From Chryseobacterium jejuense (GTDB lineage Bacteria > Bacteroidota > Bacteroidia > Flavobacteriales > Weeksellaceae): a stretch of 64,000 bases of DNA. The stretch is taken from NCBI RefSeq assembly GCF_900100075.1, contig NZ_FNEG01000003.1, positions 124,001-188,000 on the forward strand, given 5' to 3'. Numbering within the stretch: position 1 is the stretch's first letter; every line of letters begins with the position of its first letter. Under the pieces are notes generated by a model. That model made no database searches and was not told the DNA's origin. It saw only the letters and a list, made by a program, of their open reading frames with translations. This document shows positions 35,172-43,744 of the stretch, piece by piece. Made by a program: the position numbers and the translations under genes.

Positions 35172-36743
35172 ATGAGGATAAATAGATTTTTTGCAGTACC
35201 GGCTGTAATGTTGGCTACCCAATTTTCATGGGCTCAGGTAAAGGTGGACCCGAAAGAGAACCTTAACCCAATCGTAAAAAGTTTTGTAGATGAAGTAAAC
35301 AACAATTCCCAGCTTGAGGGGATGGCTTATGAACTTCTGGACGGAATCGGACCACGTCTTGTAGGAACTCCGGAAATGCTTGCTGCTAATGAGTGGAGTG
35401 CTGAAAAGCTTCGTTCATGGGGAATTGATGCCAATCTTCAACAGTTCGGAACCTGGAAAGGGTGGCAGAGAGGAACTACCCACGTAGATATGGTTTTCCC
35501 AAGAGTAAAATCTTTGTCAGCCACTCAGCTGGCGTGGAGCCCTGCTACCAAAAAAGCGGTTGAAGCTGTTGTAGTTGTTCTGCCAAAAGTATCATCTAAA
35601 GCAGAATTTGACAAATGGCTTCCTTCTGTAAAAGGAAAAATTGTGCTGATGGCTCAATATCAGAAGATAGGGCGTTCTGATGAACAGATCAAGGAGTTTG
35701 CTACCCCGGAACTGTATGAAAAACTTAAAGCAGAAAAAGAGCAGGCAACCAAAGATTTTACAGCGTATGTAAAGAATATTGGATATGATAATAATACCCT
35801 TCCTGAAGCACTTGAAAATGCAGGAGCAGCAGGGATTGCCATTTCAAACTGGACTGGAATTATGGGTGCAAACAGGATTTTCGGAGCAAAAACATCTAAA
35901 ATTCCAATGATAGACATTGATGTGGAAGATTACGGTATGCTTTACAGAATGGCAGAGAAAGGCGCTCAGCCCAAAATTAAAATAGATGCTCAATCCAAAG
36001 TACTTCCTGAAGCAAAAAACTTTAATACAATCGGGATGATTAAAGGGAAGGAAAAACCGGATGAATACGTTATTCTTTCCGCTCACCTGGACTCATGGGA
36101 TGGTGCTCAGGGCGCTACGGATAACGGAACAGGTACGCTTACGATGCTTGAAACCATGAGGATTCTTAAAAAATACTATCCTAATAATAAAAGAACAATT
36201 GTTATTGGGCTTTGGGGAAGTGAAGAGCAGGGATTGAATGGTTCAAGAGGTTTTGTAGCAGATAACCCTCAGATTATAAAAGGAACACAGGCTGCATTTA
36301 ATCAGGATAACGGAACCGGGCGTGTTGTCAATATCAGTGGCCAGGGGTTTGTAAAAGCATATGACTACATCGGAAAATGGCTGGATGGAGTTCCAAAAGC
36401 GGTAAGAAGCCACATCAAGACAGATTTCCCTGGAATGCCTGGTGGCGGAGGATCTGATCATGCTTCATTTGTAGCAGCAGGAGTCCCTGGGTTTTCATTA
36501 GGTTCATTGAACTGGGGATATTTCGGATATACTTGGCATACAACAAAAGATACCTATGATAAAATTGTTTTTGATGAGGTAAAGAATAATGTGATCTTAA
36601 CAGCAGCATTAGCTTATATGGCTTCTGAAGATCCTGAATTCACCAACAGAGAAAAAAGGGTAATGCCTAAAGACGATAAAGGAAATCTGGTACAATGGCC
36701 AGAAGTAAGAGAACCTAAAAGAAGTTCTAAAGATTATAAGTAA
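35172..36743 (+). CDS. Secreted M28 zinc aminopeptidase
   Basis: The start is set at ATG 35172, giving the signal peptide MRINRFFAVPAVMLATQF, cleaved after SWAQ. The 84 upstream bases in frame look non-coding. A PA-like insertion (around residues 190-290) is followed by the M28 site SAHLDSWDGAQGATDNGTGT, with zinc ligands His305 and Asp317, catalytic Glu351 in GSEEQG, and Asp379 in FNQDNG. The last His is in WHTTKDTYD. It removes N-terminal amino acids from peptides outside the cytoplasm. Confidence 0.88.
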   Translation: MRINRFFAVPAVMLATQFSWAQVKVDPKENLNPIVKSFVDEVNNNSQLEGMAYELLDGIGPRLVGTPEMLAANEWSAEKLRSWGIDANLQQFGTWKGWQRGTTHVDMVFPRVKSLSATQLAWSPATKKAVEAVVVVLPKVSSKAEFDKWLPSVKGKIVLMAQYQKIGRSDEQIKEFATPELYEKLKAEKEQATKDFTAYVKNIGYDNNTLPEALENAGAAGIAISNWTGIMGANRIFGAKTSKIPMIDIDVEDYGMLYRMAEKGAQPKIKIDAQSKVLPEAKNFNTIGMIKGKEKPDEYVILSAHLDSWDGAQGATDNGTGTLTMLETMRILKKYYPNNKRTIVIGLWGSEEQGLNGSRGFVADNPQIIKGTQAAFNQDNGTGRVVNISGQGFVKAYDYIGKWLDGVPKAVRSHIKTDFPGMPGGGGSDHASFVAAGVPGFSLGSLNWGYFGYTWHTTKDTYDKIVFDEVKNNVILTAALAYMASEDPEFTNREKRVMPKDDKGNLVQWPEVREPKRSSKDYK

Positions 36744-36771
36744 GATTTTATTACAAGAATATAATTTTCAA

Positions 36772-36799
36772 AAGGTTGCCCGAAAAGGTAACCTTTTTT
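36772..36799 (+). terminator. Terminator of the M28 gene
   Basis: AAGGTTGCC (36772-36780) pairs with GGTAACCTT (36787-36795), followed by T4. Confidence 0.8.
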
Positions 36800-36872
36800 A
36801 ATTTTTCAATATTTAATCATACTTTTTCTATGTTCTATTAGAATCAAAAAATAAAATAATCTAAGGAAAAAT

Positions 36873-36907
36873 ACGTCAACTTCTGTCGTTTCGCATATCT
36901 ATTTTTG
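36873..36907 (+). promoter_or_regulatory. Shared-motif promoter of beta-helix gene 1
   Basis: ACGTCAACTTCTGTCG (36873-36888), an 11-base gap and the -7 element TATTTTTG (36900-36907). The same 16-bp motif (two mismatches) and the same gap occur before the second beta-helix gene on the other strand (56798-56832). The predicted leader is about 49 nt. Confidence 0.6.
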
Positions 36908-36961
36908 GGTAATCAAAGTACTGGAGAAAGTGCTTTAATATAACCTAAAAACAAATTTATT

Positions 36962-38566
36962 ATGATTTATGCTAATGATTTTTTCACAATCGGAAATTCA
37001 TATCCAAATGATGACACAGTACAACTTATAGATAATTATACTCATGAGGCTGTTGTGTACAAAAAATGTGCTCCCGGAATACCTGTGAACGGTACGGAAG
37101 ATGGTGCTATCTACAGAAAAAAAGATAATGATTTCTATATGAGACAGTGGCTGGGTGATGTGAGAGTAGCCTGGTGGGGAATTGAAAATAAATCTGTAGA
37201 TGAAAGAACTCAGCTCATCAACAAAGTATTAAGCCTTGGATATGACGTATTTTTTGATAAAATGGAGATTACGATAAAAGGTAAACTAGTAGTGAATAGT
37301 AACCAGAAGCTTTTATCTAATGGATGTAAAATAATTCAGATTGAAAAATATATTGAGATTTTTGACTGCGAAGATAAAGAAGATATTATGATTAAAGGAT
37401 TTGTGCTTACAGGACATGGGGATGATTATGAACCCAGTTCCAGTTCGCGCTCAGTAGGGGTCTTATGCTATGGTGCAAAAAGACTTTTGATAGAGGGAAA
37501 TACTTTTGAAAATTTTACTTATTCAGCAGTTTCAGGTTTGAGAGAGGTTAAACATTTGATTTTTAGATTCAATGCTGTTGAAAATTCTTTTAATGAGGCT
37601 TGGGGTAAACAGAATGCTCCTACAGGAAGAAAGGATAATACCGGGATTACTGTAGGCGGTCAAAATATTACGATTTTAAAAAACCGTTTTAAAAATTCAT
37701 CACAAGGAATTGTTATTGCAGAAAAATCTGATTTTGTAAGTATTTCAGATAATGATATTGAAAATACAATTCTTGAGCATGGGATGTATGTGGATGCAGG
37801 AGTATCTAATATTACGATTATAGGAAACAGGGTTAGGAATACTGTAAAAATGGGGATTAAACTTCAAAATTTTGATTATAAAAATTATGTAAGCCACAAT
37901 ATTGTTATTTCTAATAATACGATTGAGAATACAAGAGGTGGCGGAGATGGTATTTCCATTAACAATACCACTGGAGTAGTGGATGCTCAGCTTTATGCCA
38001 AAAATGTTGTGGTTTCAGGAAATATTGTTAGAAATGCAGGGCAGCATGGTATCAATATCAGATTTGTAGACCAGGGAGTCATATCAAATAATGTGATTAA
38101 TGATATTCAGTTTGCTGGTGTTTATATCTCCAATGTGAAAAGTGTTGAGGTTTGCCATAATAATATCAAAACAACCGCAGAAAACGGTATTATGATAGAA
38201 GGTCATAATACGGTATTATCTGTTAATTCCAATACGATTGAGAATCCTGGAATAAGAAATACAGGATTAGATGACTTATTGACCGGAGTTACAATACGTG
38301 GATTCTTTAATAAAGAGATTTCCTTGAAATACAATAAAATAATTGGAGGTGGAAATGCGATGAAACATGGTGTTTTTGTGGAATTTATACTACCAACGGA
38401 TGAAAGTCCTGAAAAGAAGACTTTTCAGGAAACTTATGAAATAATCGGTAACACGGTATTGGATGCTATAGATGGATATTCATATAGATTTTTAAATCAT
38501 AACGTACCCTTAAGGCTTTTCAATAATAACTATCAATATTTATTGAACACCCCAACACAAGCATAG
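36962..38566 (+). CDS. Right-handed beta-helix protein, tail-spike-like, no signal peptide
   Basis: The N-terminal module of about 70 residues (MIYANDFFTIGN, then VQLIDNYTHEAVVY, then GAIYRKKDNDFYMR) resembles that of the 55061-56740 protein. After it comes a parallel beta-helix with many NxI/xNx turns (VVSGNIVRNAGQHGINIRF). There is no signal peptide or TM segment. Beta-helix folds of this type include pectate lyases and phage tail spikes, which act on polysaccharide. Secretion by a phage-tail-like route or by lysis is possible but unproven. Confidence 0.7.
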   Translation: MIYANDFFTIGNSYPNDDTVQLIDNYTHEAVVYKKCAPGIPVNGTEDGAIYRKKDNDFYMRQWLGDVRVAWWGIENKSVDERTQLINKVLSLGYDVFFDKMEITIKGKLVVNSNQKLLSNGCKIIQIEKYIEIFDCEDKEDIMIKGFVLTGHGDDYEPSSSSRSVGVLCYGAKRLLIEGNTFENFTYSAVSGLREVKHLIFRFNAVENSFNEAWGKQNAPTGRKDNTGITVGGQNITILKNRFKNSSQGIVIAEKSDFVSISDNDIENTILEHGMYVDAGVSNITIIGNRVRNTVKMGIKLQNFDYKNYVSHNIVISNNTIENTRGGGDGISINNTTGVVDAQLYAKNVVVSGNIVRNAGQHGINIRFVDQGVISNNVINDIQFAGVYISNVKSVEVCHNNIKTTAENGIMIEGHNTVLSVNSNTIENPGIRNTGLDDLLTGVTIRGFFNKEISLKYNKIIGGGNAMKHGVFVEFILPTDESPEKKTFQETYEIIGNTVLDAIDGYSYRFLNHNVPLRLFNNNYQYLLNTPTQA

Positions 38567-38595
38567 AAATTCATTATGCTTTTAAATCAAATACA

Positions 38596-38622
38596 AAAGG
38601 CTGCCTGATAGAGGTAGCCTTT
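38596..38622. terminator. Bidirectional terminator
   Basis: AAAGGCTGCC (38596-38605) pairs with GGTAGCCTTT (38613-38622) between convergent genes, with one wobble. Confidence 0.78.
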
Positions 38623-38627
38623 ATTTC

Positions 38628-39272
<645 letters not shown>

Positions 39273-39316
39273 TTAATTGATGAATAATGACTTTTTTAAA
39301 TTTTATCAAGCAATTA

Positions 39317-39449
39317 TTTAACCATTAAGGTGAATTCAGATATTAATAATTAATTAAGGAAAAAATCTTTGATTTTTTTGTCAGCAAAATAGCTTAAAGC
39401 GAAGCTCTGCTTAATATTCTAAACACCTTAAAATATCTTAATGGTTAAA
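39317..39449. repeat. Inverted-repeat element between HAD and tex genes
   Basis: TTTAACCATTAAG (39317-39329) is the exact reverse complement of CTTAATGGTTAAA (39437-39449). A second inverted pair lies just inside: TTAAGGTG (39325-39332) with CACCTTAA (39424-39431). The 133-bp element has no ORF and looks like a MITE or REP-type interspersed element. Confidence 0.55.
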
Positions 39450-39465
39450 ATAATAAATAAAGCGT

Positions 39466-41589
39466 TTATAAAATCATACTTAGCTGCACTCTTTTCCTAG
39501 CCTCGTCCACTTCTGTTACCTTTACTCTCACATGCTGATGCAGCTTCACGACTTCATTCACATCTGATACAAATCCATCTTTAAGCTGTGAAATGTGAAC
39601 CAGCCCGCTTTCTTTAATCCCAAGATCCACAAAACATCCAAAAGCAGTAATATTGTTAACGATTCCCGGTAGAATCATGCCTGCTTTCAAGTCTTTAATG
39701 CTCTTTACATTAGGATCGAACTCAAATACCTTGGCTGCTTTTCTCGGGTCCAGGCCTGGTTTTTCAAGCTCCTTTATAATATCTTTGATTCCAAGAATTC
39801 CGATGTCTCCGGTAATATAATTTTCAGGCTTTATCAGTGCAATCTTTTCTTTGTTGGCAATCAGTTCATGGGTTTTAATACCCAGATCTTTAGCCATTTT
39901 TTCTACAATTCCATAGGCTTCAGGATGTACTGCAGAATTATCCAATGGATTTTTAGAATTGGCTATTTTTACAAATGCTGCCGCTTGCTGAAATGCCTTT
40001 TCTCCAAGTCTTGGAACCTTTTTAAGGTGTTTTCTGTCTTCAAAAGCACCGTTTTCAGCCCGGTAATTCACAATGTTTTCAGCCATTTTCTCTCCAATTC
40101 CGGAAACATAGCTTAGTAAGGATTTGCTTGCTGTATTTAGGTTAATTCCTACAGAGTTTACACATTTCATCACGGTAGAATCCAGTTCATTCTTCAATTG
40201 AGTCTGATCTACATCATGCTGATATTGCCCAACACCAATGGATTTCGGATCAATTTTTACCAGTTCAGCCAGTGGATCAGAAAGTCTCCTTCCAATAGAA
40301 ACCGCACCACGAACTGTTACATCATAGCTTGGAAATTCATCCCTTGCAATTTTACTGGCAGAATACACAGAAGCTCCGGCTTCTGAAACTACAAAAACCT
40401 GTAAAGGCTTATCAAAAGCTATTTTCTTAATGAAAAATTCAGTTTCACGACTTGCCGTTCCGTTTCCGATGGAAATCGCTTCAATGTTGTAAGCGTTCAC
40501 CATAGAACGGATTTTTTTCATCGCCATTCCGGATTCATTCTGAGGAGCGTGAGGGTAGAGGGTCTCATTATGAAGAAGATCTCCCTTTTCATCCAGACAA
40601 ACCACTTTACAGCCACTTCTGTAACCGGGATCGATAGCCAGAATTCTTTTCTCTCCCAATGGCGGAGCTAAAAGGAGTTGACTCAAATTCTCAGAGAAAA
40701 TTTCAATCGCTTTTTTATCTGCTTTTTCTTTAGCTTCCTGTAGAGCTTCATTGGAAATAGCAGGCTCCAAAAGTCTTTTATAGCTGTCTTTGATCGCTAA
40801 AGCAATTTGTTCTGAACTTTCATTATTAGACTTAATGATAGCTTTTTCAATAAAATCGATGGCTTCTTCCTTATCAATTCCCACATTGGTTTTTACAAAG
40901 CCTTCTGTTTCTGCTCTTAACATCGCCAAAAGCCTGTGAGAAGGAGTTCTGCTGAGGTTTTCTTCCCATTCAAAATATTGGGAAAACTTCTGGGCATCCT
41001 CTTCATCCTTTTTAGCCTTCACAACTTTAGAGGTAACAACAGCCTTACGTTGAAATAAACGACGCAGGTTCTTACGAACATACATATTTTCATTGATCCA
41101 TTCTGCCATGATATCTCTGGCTCCCTGAAGTGCTTCTTCCTCAGAAGAAACTTCATTATTCAGATATTTTGAAGCCAGAAACTGGATATCATTGTTCTTC
41201 TGGCTCATAATGATCTTGGCTAAAGGTTCCAGACCTTTTTCCTTAGCAGCATCTGCTTTGGTCTTTTTACGTTTCTTAAAGGGTAGATACAAATCTTCCA
41301 GCTCCTGAATATCAAAGCTGTCTTCAATTCTTTGTTGAAGTTCGGAAACCAAAGCTCCTTGTTCTTCAATGGATTTTAAAATAGATTCTTTTCTCTTAAT
41401 AATCTCTTCAAACTGCTTACTGATCTTAGCAATCTGTTCAATTTGGACTTCATCCAGATTTCCTGTTTTATCTTTCCTGTAACGGGAAATAAAAGGAATA
41501 GTACAGTCTTCTGCTAATAATTGTAAAGTATTGTTGATGCTCTTCTCAGAAATATCGAGCTGCTTCTGTATAAATTCTACGGTCGTCAT
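39466..41589 (-). CDS. tex: Tex-family S1 RNA-binding protein
   Basis: The 707-aa protein follows the Tex order. An N-terminal helical/HTH region contains IPFISRYRKDKTGNLDEVQI. A YqgF-like RNase-H-fold domain follows (ILAIDPGYRSGCKVVCLDEK). Next come helix-hairpin-helix repeats (NTASKSLLSYVSGIGEKMAE) and a C-terminal S1 domain (MILPGIVNNITAFGCFVDLG). Tex proteins bind nucleic acid and help transcription and stress tolerance. Length and order match other members. Nothing is unusual. Confidence 0.93.
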   Translation of the reverse strand: MTTVEFIQKQLDISEKSINNTLQLLAEDCTIPFISRYRKDKTGNLDEVQIEQIAKISKQFEEIIKRKESILKSIEEQGALVSELQQRIEDSFDIQELEDLYLPFKKRKKTKADAAKEKGLEPLAKIIMSQKNNDIQFLASKYLNNEVSSEEEALQGARDIMAEWINENMYVRKNLRRLFQRKAVVTSKVVKAKKDEEDAQKFSQYFEWEENLSRTPSHRLLAMLRAETEGFVKTNVGIDKEEAIDFIEKAIIKSNNESSEQIALAIKDSYKRLLEPAISNEALQEAKEKADKKAIEIFSENLSQLLLAPPLGEKRILAIDPGYRSGCKVVCLDEKGDLLHNETLYPHAPQNESGMAMKKIRSMVNAYNIEAISIGNGTASRETEFFIKKIAFDKPLQVFVVSEAGASVYSASKIARDEFPSYDVTVRGAVSIGRRLSDPLAELVKIDPKSIGVGQYQHDVDQTQLKNELDSTVMKCVNSVGINLNTASKSLLSYVSGIGEKMAENIVNYRAENGAFEDRKHLKKVPRLGEKAFQQAAAFVKIANSKNPLDNSAVHPEAYGIVEKMAKDLGIKTHELIANKEKIALIKPENYITGDIGILGIKDIIKELEKPGLDPRKAAKVFEFDPNVKSIKDLKAGMILPGIVNNITAFGCFVDLGIKESGLVHISQLKDGFVSDVNEVVKLHQHVRVKVTEVDEARKRVQLSMIL

Positions 41590-41632
41590 TGTTCTGTTTT
41601 CGGAAGGCTAAAATAGGGTTTTAAAACGAAAA

Positions 41633-41652
41633 AAGGCGAGTTGCCCCGCCTT
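41633..41652 (-). terminator. Minus-strand terminator upstream of tex
   Basis: AAGGCG (41633-41638) and CGCCTT (41647-41652) form a stem, with a T run on the minus strand at plus 41629-41632. The small peptide gene at 41859-42023 already has its own weaker stem-loop (41823-41850). This one may therefore end a short minus-strand RNA from about 41710 or catch read-through. The 41653-41858 stretch has no ORF. Confidence 0.6.
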
Positions 41653-41858
41653 GAATATTTTTTATAGTGACTTTAGATCTTGATCTGTATTAAATATAAA
41701 CACTTGTTAATTAGTGGCATAAAGAATATGTAATGCACTTTTTAAGAATTATTTGTGTAAAAAGCTGTGACTAATCACCAAGAAAATAAGTTTAAAAAAC
41801 TTCTCCCCACAAGAATATGAAACAGCAAAAATCACTCTAGTTGAGGGATTATATTTTA

Positions 41859-42023
41859 TTAAATAGGAACGCAATAACAATTACAAGCTGCGTCTGGTTC
41901 TGGCCCGCAAATTCCAACTGCATCGCAAATCAGCATGTATTGTGGCTGACAAATACCATCTCTGTTACCGCCACCATTTACTTTTTTTAATTGATCTCTA
42001 GAAATTTTTTTGAATTTTTTCAT
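41859..42023 (-). CDS. GG-leader Cys-rich bacteriocin-like peptide (54 aa)
   Basis: The peptide starts MKKFKKISRDQLKKVNGGG and ends CNCYCVPI. The leader carries a GGG at residues 17-19, and the core has six cysteines. It is too short for normal ORF calling. The upstream ~70 bases resemble those of the second peptide gene at 42203-42364, so the two are a tandem duplicate with their promoters. No C39 transporter or modification enzyme is in the window. The weak downstream stem-loop is at 41823-41850. Confidence 0.7.
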   Translation of the reverse strand: MKKFKKISRDQLKKVNGGGNRDGICQPQYMLICDAVGICGPEPDAACNCYCVPI

Positions 42024-42178
42024 AGTATAGTTTTAATTTGTAAGTCCTAAATATATAAAATATTCTCGGTTCGGAGATTTAACATAAAAATATTTTTAGA
42101 AACTTGCCAGAACCTTGAAAATGAATTATAATTGACTAAGAAGAAAATAAATTAAGGACACAATATAAGGCAAGAAAA

Positions 42179-42197
42179 ATCCCTCAAATCGAGGGAT
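42179..42197 (-). terminator. Terminator of the second peptide gene
   Basis: ATCCCTC (42179-42185) pairs with GAGGGAT (42191-42197), followed by a T run on the minus strand (plus A run before 42179). Confidence 0.75.
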
Positions 42198-42202
42198 CTT
42201 GT

Positions 42203-42364
42203 TTATGGTACATATGGAATACATCTGCAAGAACAAGGGATACCAAGCTCTGCTTCACATATAGCCATGTCATCACAAGTATACAAATAACCGGCTGCAC
42301 AGTAATCGATTCCTCCTTTAATAGATTTTAGATGTTCTCTTGTAACTTTTTTGAATTTTTTCAT
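42203..42364 (-). CDS. GG-leader Cys-rich bacteriocin-like peptide (53 aa)
   Basis: The peptide starts MKKFKKVTREHLKSIKGG and ends CSCRCIPYVP. GG is at residues 17-18, followed by a core with six cysteines. It is a paralogue of the gene at 41859-42023 and shares its leader type, Cys-x-Cys-x-Cys end and upstream sequence. Its own terminator follows, so each peptide is transcribed singly. Confidence 0.72.
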   Translation of the reverse strand: MKKFKKVTREHLKSIKGGIDYCAAGYLYTCDDMAICEAELGIPCSCRCIPYVP

Positions 42365-42670
42365 GGTATAATTTTAATTTGTAAGTGTTAAATGTATGAA
42401 TTATTCTTGGTTTAGGGATTTAACATAAAAATATTTCCTATTAATTTTCTAATATGTCTTTAAAATAAACTTAGGCTTGTAGTGAAGAAGATCAATTTTA
42501 AAGAGTAGGATGAAATAAATGCTTTCAGTTTTCGTTTATTTCTTACCATGTTATAATTCCTAACATTGGTAAGAAAAATTACATTTCTTGATGTATGATA
42601 AGAGAGAGACCATATGGTTTTTCTATTTTTGTATCCGAAAACAACAAACTTTTTTAAACAGTTCAATAAT

Positions 42671-43348
42671 ATGAAAAAAATTAGTGTAATTGCATTAGTA
42701 GGAGTAGGATTGCTTTTAGCATCATGTGATAAAGGAAAATCTGCAGATACTGCAGCAACAGCTCAGGAACAAACCGTAGCAGAAAGCAAAGGTGAAACTT
42801 TGGCAGTAGATGCAGCAGCTTCTGTAGTAAACTGGAAAGCTTTCCATAAAGGAGGAATGGCTCCTCGTTGGGGAACACTTGCTGTAAAGTCTGGAGATAT
42901 CAGTGTTGACGGAGGTCAGGTTTCCGCAGGAAACTTTATCATTGATATGAATTCAATCAAAGTAGATCCGGCTTCAGTAACTGAAAAAGATAAAAAGCCA
43001 GCAGATCTTGAAGCACACCTTAAAAATCCTGATTTCTTTGATGTAGCGAAAAACCCTACTTCAGATTTCAAAATTACAAGTGTTGCAGATTTGAAAGATG
43101 CACCAAAAGACGCTGTAGCAGGAGCTAATAAAACAGTAAGCGGAAATCTTACATTATCTGGAAAAACAATGAATGTTACTTTCCCGGCTAAAGTAGATGT
43201 AGCTGAAAACTCAGCGGCTATTCAGGCTAAATTTACAGTAAACAGAGCAGATTGGGGAATCAAATTCGGAACTTCTGAAGCAGATCCTGCAGAATGGATG
43301 ATCAGCAAAGACATCGAAATTGCTATCGATGTAAAAGCTAAAAAATAA
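42671..43348 (+). CDS. YceI-family lipoprotein
   Basis: The start is set at ATG 42671: MKKISVIALVGVGLLLASC is a lipoprotein signal with lipobox Cys19. The longer frame from 42614 crosses the -7 element TATTTTTG (42624-42631). After a Thr/Gln-rich linker comes the YceI lipocalin-like barrel (VVNWKAFHKGGMAPRWGTLA, then NPDFFDVAKNPTSDFKI). YceI proteins bind isoprenoid-like ligands in the periplasm. The cellular role here is unknown. Single gene with its own terminator. Confidence 0.85.
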   Translation: MKKISVIALVGVGLLLASCDKGKSADTAATAQEQTVAESKGETLAVDAAASVVNWKAFHKGGMAPRWGTLAVKSGDISVDGGQVSAGNFIIDMNSIKVDPASVTEKDKKPADLEAHLKNPDFFDVAKNPTSDFKITSVADLKDAPKDAVAGANKTVSGNLTLSGKTMNVTFPAKVDVAENSAAIQAKFTVNRADWGIKFGTSEADPAEWMISKDIEIAIDVKAKK

Positions 43349-43374
43349 TTTTTAGATTTATCAATAATCTATGG

Positions 43375-43402
43375 GCTGCTTTCTTTGGGAAGCAGCTTTT
43401 TT
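43375..43402 (+). terminator. Terminator of the yceI gene
   Basis: GCTGCTTTC (43375-43383) pairs with GGAAGCAGC (43388-43396), followed by T6. Confidence 0.88.
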
Positions 43403-43687
43403 GTTTTTTGGAATTGAAGTTTTTATTGGGTTGCAACAATTATTATGTGAGAAAAGAAATGAGCGTAAACTTATCTGGACACCATAGTGGGAGCAATTAC
43501 CTGTAAAAGTTCCAATTTAGAAGCTTTGATGATGATTTAATCTTGATTTGCAGCTGAAAGGATGGAGTTTTTTTATTATCTGAATATTTCTTTGAAAGTT
43601 GCAAAGTAATATTACCGATTGATTTAAAATTACTAAAAAACAACATGAAATATATCTTTTTATTGATATAATTGAAGATTCTTGTAA

Positions 43688-43717
43688 TTGTGAAAATAGT
43701 TTTTTTGGTTATATTTG
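43688..43717 (+). promoter_or_regulatory. Promoter of the type I RM operon
   Basis: TTG (43688-43690), a 19-base spacer and TATATTTG (43710-43717). The expected start near 43723 is 22 bases before the hsdR ATG. The rest of the 43403-43744 gap shows no gene. Confidence 0.7.
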
Positions 43718-43744
43718 AAAAAAACTCAAAATCCGTGACTCAAT

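Noticed and set aside
42614..42670. Longer start for the YceI gene
   Set aside because: The -7 element TATTTTTG lies inside the added region and the lipoprotein signal begins at 42671.
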